From assembly GCA_023251805.1 (NCBI GenBank), contig JAHEYB010000003.1:46249-110248 (forward strand): a stretch of 64,000 nucleotides of DNA, written 5' to 3'. Under the pieces are notes generated by a model, which did no database searches, was not told where the DNA came from, and was given only the letters and a program-made list of their open reading frames with translations. Below, piece after piece: positions 19,015-27,865 of this stretch. This DNA comes from Bacteroidota bacterium (lineage in GTDB: Bacteria; Bacteroidota; Bacteroidia; 2-12-FULL-35-15). The translations under genes and the position numbers were made by a program. How positions within the stretch are numbered: the first letter of the stretch is position 1; every line of letters starts with the position of its first letter.

Positions 19015-20346
19015 TTATTTCGAAACCTCCATCTTAATCTTCCTACCCTTAATCTTCTCTTCCTTCACTAGTCTTATCAAACCCTCAATCTTATCGCGCT
19101 TCACAGCAGCATACGAAGAAAAATCCAATACCTCAATCAAACCCAATTCTTCCTTTTGCAATTTTCCTTTTTGTAAAAGCATACCAACAATATCCATCTT
19201 GTTAATCTTGTCTTTTTTACCTGCAGCAATGTACAAAGTCGACCAAGGAGTATTTTCAGGAATTTTAGTGGAAGCAGGAATTTTTTCTTCCCCCGGAGTG
19301 TCTTTAATAAATGGCGGAACAAACTCTTCTTCTCCTAAAAGCAAATACGATGTCCCCTTTGCATTCATTCTCGCGGTTCTTCCATTGCGATGAATAAACA
19401 CATCTTCGGTATGTGGCAATTGAAAATGAATAATGTTTTGTATTTCTGGAATATCCAATCCGCGTGACGCTAAATCGGTAGTAATTAAAATTTGATTGGT
19501 TCCATTTCTGAATTTTATCAAGGCTCTTTCTCTATCTTCCTGCTCCATCTTTCCGTGAAACGTTCCATGAAACAAGCCTTTCTCCAACAACAATGCGCTA
19601 ATTCTATCCACCGCATCACGGTGATTACAAAACACCAATGTTGCTGAATTTCCCGTTTTACAAATCAAAGAAAACAAAGCATCAATTTTATCTCTAGTAT
19701 CGGCTCTTACAATTTTTAATTTCAATCCTTCTGCTTTCACAGGCGTTTTGCTCAAATAATTTAATTCAACAGCATCTACCAATCCTGCAAACTCAGGAAT
19801 CGTTTTCATCTTTGTTGCTGAAGTAAGCATTCGCCTTTTTAAATTCTTCAAATGATAAATGATAAACGACATGTCTTCCTGAAAACCAAATTCCAAAGCC
19901 TTATCAAATTCATCCAACACCAAAGTGGAGATGCTTGCGGTATTGATATTTTTATTGCGAATGTGAAATGCTAATCTTCCGGGAGTTCCAATTAATACAG
20001 CAGGTGCTTCGCCTAGACTGTTTTTTTCAGTCTTTGTAGAATGTCCACCATAAGCACAATTCACTTTAAAACCGGTTTGCATTTGTTTGAATACCTGCTC
20101 AATTTGAATCGCTAATTCACGAGATGGAACAATCACCATTGCTTGAATGCCTTCTTTGCTGGCATCCAAGTTATTTAAGATCGGCAGCAGAAAACCCAAT
20201 GTTTTCCCCGAACCTGTAGGCGATAACAAAATAAGATGATTGGATTTCTTACTCGCTTCTATCGTTGACAATTGCATTTCGTTGAGCGATGCAATTTTTA
20301 AACTCTCCAGCACTTTTTGTAACATAACGTTGAATTTGAACGACAA
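19015..20346 (-). CDS. dbpA: DEAD-box RNA helicase with DbpA-type C-terminal RNA-binding domain
   Basis: SPTGSGKT, VLDEFDKAL, SAT, ASRGLDIPEIQNIIHFQLP, HRNGRTAR; C-term 'STLYIAAGKKDKINKMDIVGMLLQKG' is DbpA-like; alternative start at 20325. Confidence 0.85.
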   Translation of the reverse strand: MSFKFNVMLQKVLESLKIASLNEMQLSTIEASKKSNHLILLSPTGSGKTLGFLLPILNNLDASKEGIQAMVIVPSRELAIQIEQVFKQMQTGFKVNCAYGGHSTKTEKNSLGEAPAVLIGTPGRLAFHIRNKNINTASISTLVLDEFDKALEFGFQEDMSFIIYHLKNLKRRMLTSATKMKTIPEFAGLVDAVELNYLSKTPVKAEGLKLKIVRADTRDKIDALFSLICKTGNSATLVFCNHRDAVDRISALLLEKGLFHGTFHGKMEQEDRERALIKFRNGTNQILITTDLASRGLDIPEIQNIIHFQLPHTEDVFIHRNGRTARMNAKGTSYLLLGEEEFVPPFIKDTPGEEKIPASTKIPENTPWSTLYIAAGKKDKINKMDIVGMLLQKGKLQKEELGLIEVLDFSSYAAVKRDKIEGLIRLVKEEKIKGRKIKMEVSK

Positions 20347-20542
20347 AGGTACTATAATAAGTTTGAGGCGAATTTAAAAGCTAAAACCAACAATTATTCG
20401 TCATTTTTATCATTTTACAGAATAATATTCTAACAATATTAATTTACTTGGAATTTAAAGTAAATAAATCTATATTTAACTATACAATTATTGGGTTAGT
20501 AATACCTAACCTTTAGTTTATAAAAACTTACAGTATAAAACC

Positions 20543-22675
20543 ATGGCGGAATTAAACACTGATAAAAAAAGAAAAATCAATTCATCTATTGATGAAAACG
20601 TTTTGCTGAAAACATTTGAACTAATGTGTACAGCAAAATCAATGACTGAATTATACGAAGCGAACAAAGATATAACAGCAAAATATGTGCACGCTACTTC
20701 ACGAGGACACGAAGCCATTCAGCTTGCCGTTGGTTTACAATTATTACCTCAAGATTTTCTTTCTGCGTATTATCGTGACGACAGTATATTACTTGGAATA
20801 GGAATGGAACCTTACGAATTAATGCTGCAATTACTGGCTAAGCGCGATGATCCATTCAGTGGAGGAAGAACGTACTATTCGCATCCGAGCTTACGCAGAG
20901 ACAACATGCCCAAAATTCCAATGCAATCATCTGCAACTGGAATGCAAGCTATTCCTACAACTGGAGTGGCAATGGGAATCCAATATTTAGAAAAACAAAA
21001 TTTGTTGCCAGATTATGGTAACGATAAACCAATTGCAGTTTGTTCCTTAGGCGATGCGTGTATTACGGAAGGAGAAGTTTCTGAAGCATTTCAAATGGCC
21101 GTTTTGAAAAAAATGCCAATATTGTATGTTGTTCAAGATAATGAATGGGATATTTCGGCAAACGCAAAAGAAATTCGTGCGCAAGATGCAACCGAATATG
21201 CAAAAGGTTTTAAAGGATTAGAAACACGTACAATTGACGGAACGGATTTTGAAAAATCGTACAATACCATTAAGGAAGTGATTGCAATAATTCGTAAAGA
21301 ACGAAGACCATTTTTAATTCATGCAAAAGTTCCTTTGTTGAACCATCACACATCTGGCGTTCGCAAAGAATGGTACCGCGATGATTTGGAAGAAGCACAA
21401 AAAAGAGATCCATTTCCAAGATTGCGCAATCAAATGATTGTAGCGGGATTCCTGACTTCTGAATTAACAGAAATCGAACTCTTGGCAAAAGAAAAAGTAG
21501 AACGAGATTATCAAAAAGCATTGCTAGCCGAAGATCCTCGTCCTGAAGATTTATTTGACCACGACTTTGCTCCTACTCCTATTACCGAAGAAAAAGGTGA
21601 ACGCGAACCAGCAGGAAAAGAAAAAACAGTTATGGTAGATTCCGCACTTTTCGCGATTCGTGAATTGATGGCGAAACATCCTGAATGTTTATTATACGGA
21701 CAAGATGTTGGAGGCCGCTTAGGTGGTGTTTTCCGTGAAGCAGCAACACTTGCTCAAACGTATGGCGATCACCGCGTTTTTAATACTCCTATTCAAGAAG
21801 CATTTATAATTGGCAGTACGGTTGGAATGAGTGCAGTTGGTTGTAAACCAATTGTAGAAGTTCAGTTTGCGGATTATATTTGGCCGGGCTTAAATCAATT
21901 ATTTACAGAAGTAAGTCGCTCCTGTTATTTATCAAATGGTAAATGGCCGGTAAGTACAATCATTCGTGTTCCAATTGGCGCGTATGGAAGTGGCGGACCA
22001 TATCACTCTTCTAGTGTAGAAAGTATTTTGACAAACATACGAGGAATAAAAATTTGTTATCCTTCAACTGGTGCCGATTTAAAAGGTTTGATGAAAGCTG
22101 CCTACTACGACCCGAATCCTGTTGTAATGCTCGAACACAAAGGATTGTATTGGAGTAAAATAAAAGGCACAGAAGATGCAAAAACCATTGAACCCGATGA
22201 AGAGTATATTATTCCGTTTGGAAAAGCACGAATGGTTCAAACAGTAGGAATGGAAAATGGAGAATGGAAAATGGAAAATGGAAGTCCATCATCTACTCCA
22301 CCATCTTCGTCTTTAACAATAATAACCTATGGAATGGGAGTGTATTGGGCAAAAAATGCAAGCAAAGATTTCCCCAGACAAATAGAGATTGTTGATTTAA
22401 GAACATTAAATCCATTGGATGAAGAAACAATTCTTGCTTCCGTTAAAAAACACGGCAGATGCATGGTACTCACGGAAGAGCCATACAATAATGGTTTTCC
22501 GCAAGCATTGGCCGGAAGAATTTCTAAAAAATGTTTTGAATTTTTAGATGCGCCTGTAGAAGTAATTGGAGCAGAAAATTTACCTGCAATTCCGTTAAAC
22601 TCTACCTTAGAAGCTACAATGTTGCCTAATGCGAGCAAAGTGGCGAAAGCGATTGGAGAATTATTAAACTATTAA
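20543..22675 (+). CDS. Fused 2-oxoacid dehydrogenase E1 alpha/beta (branched-chain-type)
   Basis: 710 aa: E1 alpha (SLGDACITEGEVSEAFQMAVL, HHTSGVRKEWYRDD) fused to E1 beta (YGQDVGGRLGGVFREA, PIQEAFIIGSTVGMS). Confidence 0.88.
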   Translation: MAELNTDKKRKINSSIDENVLLKTFELMCTAKSMTELYEANKDITAKYVHATSRGHEAIQLAVGLQLLPQDFLSAYYRDDSILLGIGMEPYELMLQLLAKRDDPFSGGRTYYSHPSLRRDNMPKIPMQSSATGMQAIPTTGVAMGIQYLEKQNLLPDYGNDKPIAVCSLGDACITEGEVSEAFQMAVLKKMPILYVVQDNEWDISANAKEIRAQDATEYAKGFKGLETRTIDGTDFEKSYNTIKEVIAIIRKERRPFLIHAKVPLLNHHTSGVRKEWYRDDLEEAQKRDPFPRLRNQMIVAGFLTSELTEIELLAKEKVERDYQKALLAEDPRPEDLFDHDFAPTPITEEKGEREPAGKEKTVMVDSALFAIRELMAKHPECLLYGQDVGGRLGGVFREAATLAQTYGDHRVFNTPIQEAFIIGSTVGMSAVGCKPIVEVQFADYIWPGLNQLFTEVSRSCYLSNGKWPVSTIIRVPIGAYGSGGPYHSSSVESILTNIRGIKICYPSTGADLKGLMKAAYYDPNPVVMLEHKGLYWSKIKGTEDAKTIEPDEEYIIPFGKARMVQTVGMENGEWKMENGSPSSTPPSSSLTIITYGMGVYWAKNASKDFPRQIEIVDLRTLNPLDEETILASVKKHGRCMVLTEEPYNNGFPQALAGRISKKCFEFLDAPVEVIGAENLPAIPLNSTLEATMLPNASKVAKAIGELLNY

Positions 22676-22686
22676 TAGGAACGCGG

Positions 22687-22711
22687 ACCTGCCTGCTGCC
22701 GGCAGGCAGGT
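22687..22711. repeat. Palindrome ACCTGCCTGC-TGCCG-GCAGGCAGGT
   Basis: 10-bp perfect arms immediately after the E1 gene; related copy inside the A2M gene. Confidence 0.8.
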
Positions 22712-22776
22712 AAAGCAAAAAACAAAGATAAAAACAGATTTAATTTTTTATCGTAAAATAAATTAACGAAGCATGT

Positions 22777-22800
22777 CCCCCTTTCAAGGGGGCAGGGGGA
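22777..22800. repeat. Dispersed CCCCCTTT repeat (copy 2)
   Basis: CCCCCTTTCAAGGGGGCAGGGGGA. Confidence 0.75.
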
Positions 22801-22828
22801 TGTGCTAAAGATCATTAAAAACGCAAAC

Positions 22829-23086
22829 ATGCTATCAAACAACGACATACTAAAAAAATTACGTGTAGCACTCGAACTAAAAGACGATGACGTAATCAAA
22901 ATATTAAAGCTAGTAGATTTTGAAATTTCAAAAAGTGAAGTCAATGCACTTTACAGAACTCCCGACCATCAAAATTTTAAACCTTGCGGAGATCAACTTT
23001 TACGTAATTTCTTAAACGGACTAATTATTTACAAACGCGGACCAATGCCACCCAAAAAGGAGACGACAATAGGCAATAAACAGTAG
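22829..23086 (+). CDS. DUF1456/YehS-like protein
   Basis: ATG at 22829: MLSNNDILKKLRVALELKDDDVIKILKLVDFEISKSEVNALYR. Confidence 0.7.
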   Translation: MLSNNDILKKLRVALELKDDDVIKILKLVDFEISKSEVNALYRTPDHQNFKPCGDQLLRNFLNGLIIYKRGPMPPKKETTIGNKQ

Positions 23087-23137
23087 GCAAAGGTTTGATA
23101 GTCCCAAACGACAATTAGAATTATAGCAGGATCAATT

Positions 23138-23167
23138 CCCCCTTTACAAAGGGGGCCAGGGGGATTT
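23138..23167. repeat. Dispersed CCCCCTTT repeat (copy 3)
   Basis: CCCCCTTTACAAAGGGGGCCAGGGGGATTT. Confidence 0.75.
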
Positions 23168-23202
23168 AGCAATGTCCATTTAAAGCTTCTCATACTAGAA
23201 CA

Positions 23203-23670
23203 ATGAATCACCCTTACACTTTCAAAGAACTCACAACCACCTCAGAAATGATTGAACAGCTTTCAATCATTCAACAACTACAACCTTCCTTAACACTTGA
23301 AGCATATAAACAAATGCTTCCAGAAATGATTCCAAATGGTTATTCTCAAGTAATTATTCTTGATGACAATCCTCCTTCGTCCAAAAAGGACTTCGGTGGA
23401 CAAAGTAAATGCATTGGAATTTCAGGAATTTGGATAAACACCAAACTCTACTCCGGAAAATATTTGGAAATGGACAATGTTGTGATTGACAAAGATTACC
23501 GCTCCAAAGGAATTGGGAAACTACTCTGCGATTGGTGCATCAACAAAGCAAAAGAAACCAATTGCAAAAATATAATGCTAGATGCTTATCTAGAAAATGA
23601 AAAAGCACATGCCTTTTATGAAAGAGAAGGATTTACTAAAAGAGGATATCATTTTATAAAAAACATATAA
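23203..23670 (+). CDS. GNAT-family N-acetyltransferase
   Basis: MDNVVIDKDYRSKGIGKLLCDWCINKAKETNCKNIMLDAYLENEKAHAFYEREGFTKRGYHF. Confidence 0.85.
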   Translation: MNHPYTFKELTTTSEMIEQLSIIQQLQPSLTLEAYKQMLPEMIPNGYSQVIILDDNPPSSKKDFGGQSKCIGISGIWINTKLYSGKYLEMDNVVIDKDYRSKGIGKLLCDWCINKAKETNCKNIMLDAYLENEKAHAFYEREGFTKRGYHFIKNI

Positions 23671-23736
23671 AATTTTTCGCATTGAATTTCGAGCTTATAT
23701 ATTACAACGCCTAAAATATCTTTACATTAGAAAAAT

Positions 23737-23973
23737 ATGGATTCAAAAGCTGCTCAAAATCTTTATGAAGAGTGTAAAACAATCTATGAGGAGAAATTTG
23801 TTGTAAACAGTATTAATGAGGAGAAATTATTTTTAAACTCTCTTGAAGTGGTTCACCTTCCACCTTTCAATGAAACAAGTTACGAAGTTGTTGTATATGC
23901 TATAAAAGAAGGAAAGGTAATCGTTTTTAAAATGCACGATGCGATACGTCTTTTTGGTAACCAGTTATTATAG
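23737..23973 (+). CDS. Hypothetical small protein
   Basis: 78-aa ORF, no overlapping better ORF. Confidence 0.45.
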   Translation: MDSKAAQNLYEECKTIYEEKFVVNSINEEKLFLNSLEVVHLPPFNETSYEVVVYAIKEGKVIVFKMHDAIRLFGNQLL

Positions 23974-23991
23974 TGTTTATAAAGTATTTAG

Positions 23992-25242
23992 TTAAAACTC
24001 CTTCACCACTTTTCTAATAATCCCTACACATTCCATAATTTGCTCTTCTGTAATAACTAAAGGGGGAGCAAAACGAATAATATCGCCATGAGTTGGTTTT
24101 GCCAACAATCCATTTTTCATTAATTCAATACAAACATCCCAAGCCGACTTTCCATTTTTTTCAGAAATCACCATCGCACAAAACAAGCCTTTCCCTCTGA
24201 CCAATTTCACCACTTCTGGAAACGAAGCTTGAATGGCTTTTAATTCATTCAAGAATAATTTTCCTAATCGCTCTGAATTTTCTGATAATTTTTCCTCTTT
24301 CAAAACTGTTAATGCTGCAATTCCAACTTTACATGCCAATGGATTTCCTCCATAAGTTGAACCATGTTGTCCTGGTTTAATACACAACATCACTTCATCA
24401 CTTGTCAATACAGCAGAAACAGGATATGTTCCACCAGACAACGCTTTTCCTAAAATTAAAATATCAGGATGAACACCATCGTGGTCACATGCCAACATTT
24501 TTCCAGTTCTTCCTAATCCCGATTGAATTTCATCTGCAATAAATAAAACATTATTGGCCTTACACAAATCGTAACATTTTTTCAAATATCCTGCATCCGG
24601 CACCACCACTCCTGCTTCACCTTGAACAGGCTCAATCAAAAATGCAGCAACCGTTTTATCCTTTAACAATTCTGATAAAGCATCTGCATTATTATATTCT
24701 ACAGAAATAATTCCCGGAGTAAACGGACCGAAATTATTTTTTGCATCCGGATCAGAACTTCCTGAAACAATAGAAATGGTTCTTCCGTGAAAATTATCTT
24801 TACAAACAATTATTTTTGCTTGATTTTCGGCAACACCTTTTTTCTCGTACGCCCATTTACGTGCTAACTTCAATGCTGTCTCCACACCTTCTGCCCCCGT
24901 ATTCATCGGCAATACTTTATCAAATCCAAAATAAGAAGTGATGAATTTTTCATATTCCCCTAATGAATCATTATAAAATGCACGAGAGGTAAGTGTTAAT
25001 TTTTGCGCTTGTTCTACTAAAGCAGAAACAATTTTTGGGTGACAATGTCCTTGGTTTACGGCACTATAAGCTGCTAGGAAATCAAAATATTGTTTTCCAT
25101 CTACATCCCAAACGTATACTCCTTCTCCACGTTCCAAAACCACTGGTAATGGATGATAGTTATGAGCTCCGTATTTATCTTCTAATTCAATCGCCTTTTG
25201 TGCGCTGATTTTATTTTGTGCCATTGTTTCCATCGTATTCAT
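23992..25242 (-). CDS. rocD: Ornithine aminotransferase
   Basis: Class III aminotransferase; [36 protein letters not shown]..., [17 protein letters not shown]. Confidence 0.92.
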   Translation of the reverse strand: MNTMETMAQNKISAQKAIELEDKYGAHNYHPLPVVLERGEGVYVWDVDGKQYFDFLAAYSAVNQGHCHPKIVSALVEQAQKLTLTSRAFYNDSLGEYEKFITSYFGFDKVLPMNTGAEGVETALKLARKWAYEKKGVAENQAKIIVCKDNFHGRTISIVSGSSDPDAKNNFGPFTPGIISVEYNNADALSELLKDKTVAAFLIEPVQGEAGVVVPDAGYLKKCYDLCKANNVLFIADEIQSGLGRTGKMLACDHDGVHPDILILGKALSGGTYPVSAVLTSDEVMLCIKPGQHGSTYGGNPLACKVGIAALTVLKEEKLSENSERLGKLFLNELKAIQASFPEVVKLVRGKGLFCAMVISEKNGKSAWDVCIELMKNGLLAKPTHGDIIRFAPPLVITEEQIMECVGIIRKVVKEF

Positions 25243-25314
25243 AAATTACATACAAATTTAGTGAAAATAAACGAAATTATTCGTAATTATGCTCATCCTC
25301 TATCGTTTAAATAA

Positions 25315-26112
25315 ATGAATTTGTCTAAATTCAATAAACTAATTTTGCTTTTTGCGCTTTCTCTTTTCTGCGCCACTACTGTTTTTTCTCAAGAAGTAGT
25401 GGATTCCATTGCAGAAAAAGCAGAACCTGCTGCGGTTAATACCAACTCTAGCAATTATACAGATTCCGCTGCTACTGAAAAGTTTAAAAAAGTAGATCAA
25501 TTTATTTTAAAAATGAAACGCAGGAACAAACCCGTTCCTGTTCTTGCAAAAGAAATCACTGCACCCTTTACTTCGGAAGAAGAAAAAGTGCGTGCTCTTT
25601 TTATTTGGATAACAAATAATATTGGGTTTGATTGCATCACCTATCACACTAAAAAAACACCTCCAGGAAATTTTACTTATAAAACACCTGAAGAACTTGA
25701 GGCTAAACTCGATAAATATTATTACAATTATTCCATGCTCGTACTAAGAAACAAAAAAGGTGTAGCAGAAGGTTATTCTATTTTGTTTCGAGAACTTTGT
25801 AAAAGTGTTGGAATCGAATGTCAATTGGTGGAAGGAAGAGCAAGCGAAAACAAAGACAAAATAAAAAAGTTAAGAAAACGAAATAGCTTTAGCACTAACC
25901 ACACTTGGAACAAAGTAAAAATAAATGGCATTTGGTATTACATCGATGTCACTTGGGCTAGCGGATACTGCGACAAACCCGTAAAGCGTTTTTATAAAAA
26001 ATTTAATGCCTATTATTTTATAACACCTGTAGATAAATTATTTGCTACCCATGCTGAAAACATCCGTTTCACTGAGAGACGAAACAATCCTACCGGACAA
26101 GAAGGAGAATAA
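25315..26112 (+). CDS. Secreted transglutaminase-like domain protein
   Basis: Signal peptide; KKGVAEGYSILFRELCKSVGIECQLVEGRA ... NHTWNKVKINGIWYYIDVTWASG. Confidence 0.8.
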   Translation: MNLSKFNKLILLFALSLFCATTVFSQEVVDSIAEKAEPAAVNTNSSNYTDSAATEKFKKVDQFILKMKRRNKPVPVLAKEITAPFTSEEEKVRALFIWITNNIGFDCITYHTKKTPPGNFTYKTPEELEAKLDKYYYNYSMLVLRNKKGVAEGYSILFRELCKSVGIECQLVEGRASENKDKIKKLRKRNSFSTNHTWNKVKINGIWYYIDVTWASGYCDKPVKRFYKKFNAYYFITPVDKLFATHAENIRFTERRNNPTGQEGE

Positions 26113-26260
26113 TGTTAGGCTGATTGGCATGATTGGCATAATAAAAACGGATTTTTATTGTTGTTCCTCCCCTGAATCCAAATAAAATCAGCGATAATCA
26201 CCAAATTTACGCATGCCCCGATTCAATTCGGGGTTCCATTTTTTTCGTACCTTCGTAGCT

Positions 26261-27733
26261 ATGAGAAATGCGAATAAAAAGCCCTTGCCAATACTTGAGA
26301 ATATTACAGTAATGGATGCTAGTTCAGACGGGCAATCGGTTGCAAAAACGGATGAATATGTTATTTTTATTAAAGGAGCCGTGCCGGGAGATATAGTTGA
26401 CCTTCAGATTACAAGAAAAAAAAGTAAATACAGGGAAGCGAATACCATTGCCATAAAACATAAATCTGATAAACGCGCAGAGCACATGTGCTCTCATTTT
26501 GGAACCTGTGGTGGATGCAAATGGCAAAATATGAGCTACGATTGGCAATTGTTTTACAAACAAAAACAAGTAACCGATGCTCTGACACGACTCGCTAAAA
26601 TTGAACTTCCTGAAATTCAGAATATTCTTCCTTCAAAAAAAGTATATCACTACCGAAATAAATTGGAATTTACTTTCTCCAATAAAAAATGGTTAACGAA
26701 AGAGCAAGTTGAGGACAAAGCCCTTTCCTTTGGAGAAGGTTTGGGTGAGGTTTCCAGAAATGCTTTAGGATTTCACATTCCGGGAATGTTTGATAAAATT
26801 TTAGATATCGAAACCTGTTACTTGCAAGAAGAACCTTCCAATGCTATTCGGAATGAAATCAGAAAATATGCCTTGGAAAATAATCTTTCTTTCTTTGATT
26901 TAAGAGAGCAAATTGGCTTTTTAAGAAACATCATCATCCGCAGCACTTCTACAGGCGAATGGATGCTGATTGTGGCTTTTCATTACGATGATAAACCAGC
27001 AATCGAAAAATTATTAAATCATTTAGCCAACCAATTTCCGCAAATCACGTCATTACAGTACGTAATCAATTCTAAACGAAATGATACAATCGGAGATTTA
27101 GATATAGTCGTATATAAAGGAAATGATAGTATCTATGAAAATATGCCTCCCCCCGCTTCTAAGGAAGCTATGGAAGGTGAAAGAATTTTAAAGTTTAAAA
27201 TAGGACCGAAAAGTTTTTATCAAACCAATTCCGATCAAGCCTACGAGCTTTATAAAGTCACACGTGATTTTGCTGGAATTAAAAACACTGATATCGTTTA
27301 TGATTTATATACAGGAACAGGTACCATCGCAAATTTTGTGGCACATCAAGCGAAAAAGGTCGTAGGAGTTGAGTACGTCCCTGCTGCTATCGATGACGCA
27401 AAAATAAATTCTGGATTAAACAATATCAACAACACTTCTTTTTATGCTGGCGACATGAAAGATGTATTAAACAACGATTTCATCAATGAAAATGGCAAAC
27501 CCGATGTAATCATTACCGATCCACCTCGTGCAGGAATGCATGAAGATGTGACAAAAAAAATATTGGAGATTGAACCGAATCGCATAGTGTATGTGAGTTG
27601 CAACCCATCTACACAAGCCCGCGATTTGCAATTACTAGATGCAAAATATAAAGTAACAAAAGTTCAACCGGTAGACATGTTCCCTCAAACACACCATGTG
27701 GAGAATGTTGTTTTACTTGAATTGAAAAATTGA
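26261..27733 (+). CDS. rlmD: 23S rRNA (uracil-C5)-methyltransferase RlmD/RumA family
   Basis: TRAM domain, 4Fe-4S cysteines (CSHFGTCGGCKWQ), SFYQTNSDQAYELY, DLYTGTGTIA, DPPRAGMH, YVSCNPSTQARDL. Confidence 0.92.
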   Translation: MRNANKKPLPILENITVMDASSDGQSVAKTDEYVIFIKGAVPGDIVDLQITRKKSKYREANTIAIKHKSDKRAEHMCSHFGTCGGCKWQNMSYDWQLFYKQKQVTDALTRLAKIELPEIQNILPSKKVYHYRNKLEFTFSNKKWLTKEQVEDKALSFGEGLGEVSRNALGFHIPGMFDKILDIETCYLQEEPSNAIRNEIRKYALENNLSFFDLREQIGFLRNIIIRSTSTGEWMLIVAFHYDDKPAIEKLLNHLANQFPQITSLQYVINSKRNDTIGDLDIVVYKGNDSIYENMPPPASKEAMEGERILKFKIGPKSFYQTNSDQAYELYKVTRDFAGIKNTDIVYDLYTGTGTIANFVAHQAKKVVGVEYVPAAIDDAKINSGLNNINNTSFYAGDMKDVLNNDFINENGKPDVIITDPPRAGMHEDVTKKILEIEPNRIVYVSCNPSTQARDLQLLDAKYKVTKVQPVDMFPQTHHVENVVLLELKN

Positions 27734-27760
27734 AGATTGAAAGATTATTGCGAAGCGTGT

Positions 27761-27786
27761 CCCCCTCTAGAGGGGGCAGGGGGAGG
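27761..27786. repeat. Dispersed CCCCCTTT repeat (copy 4)
   Basis: CCCCCTCTAGAGGGGGCAGGGGGAGG. Confidence 0.75.
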
Positions 27787-27827
27787 AAAAAATATATAGC
27801 TAACTAAAAATAATATTACGAAGCCGT

Positions 27828-27861
27828 CACCCTTCTCTTCGGAGAGAGGCCGGGGGAAAGG
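27828..27861. repeat. Diverged dispersed repeat (copy 5)
   Basis: CACCCTTCTCTTCGGAGAGAGGCCGGGGGAAAGG. Confidence 0.6.
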
Positions 27862-27865
27862 TCTA

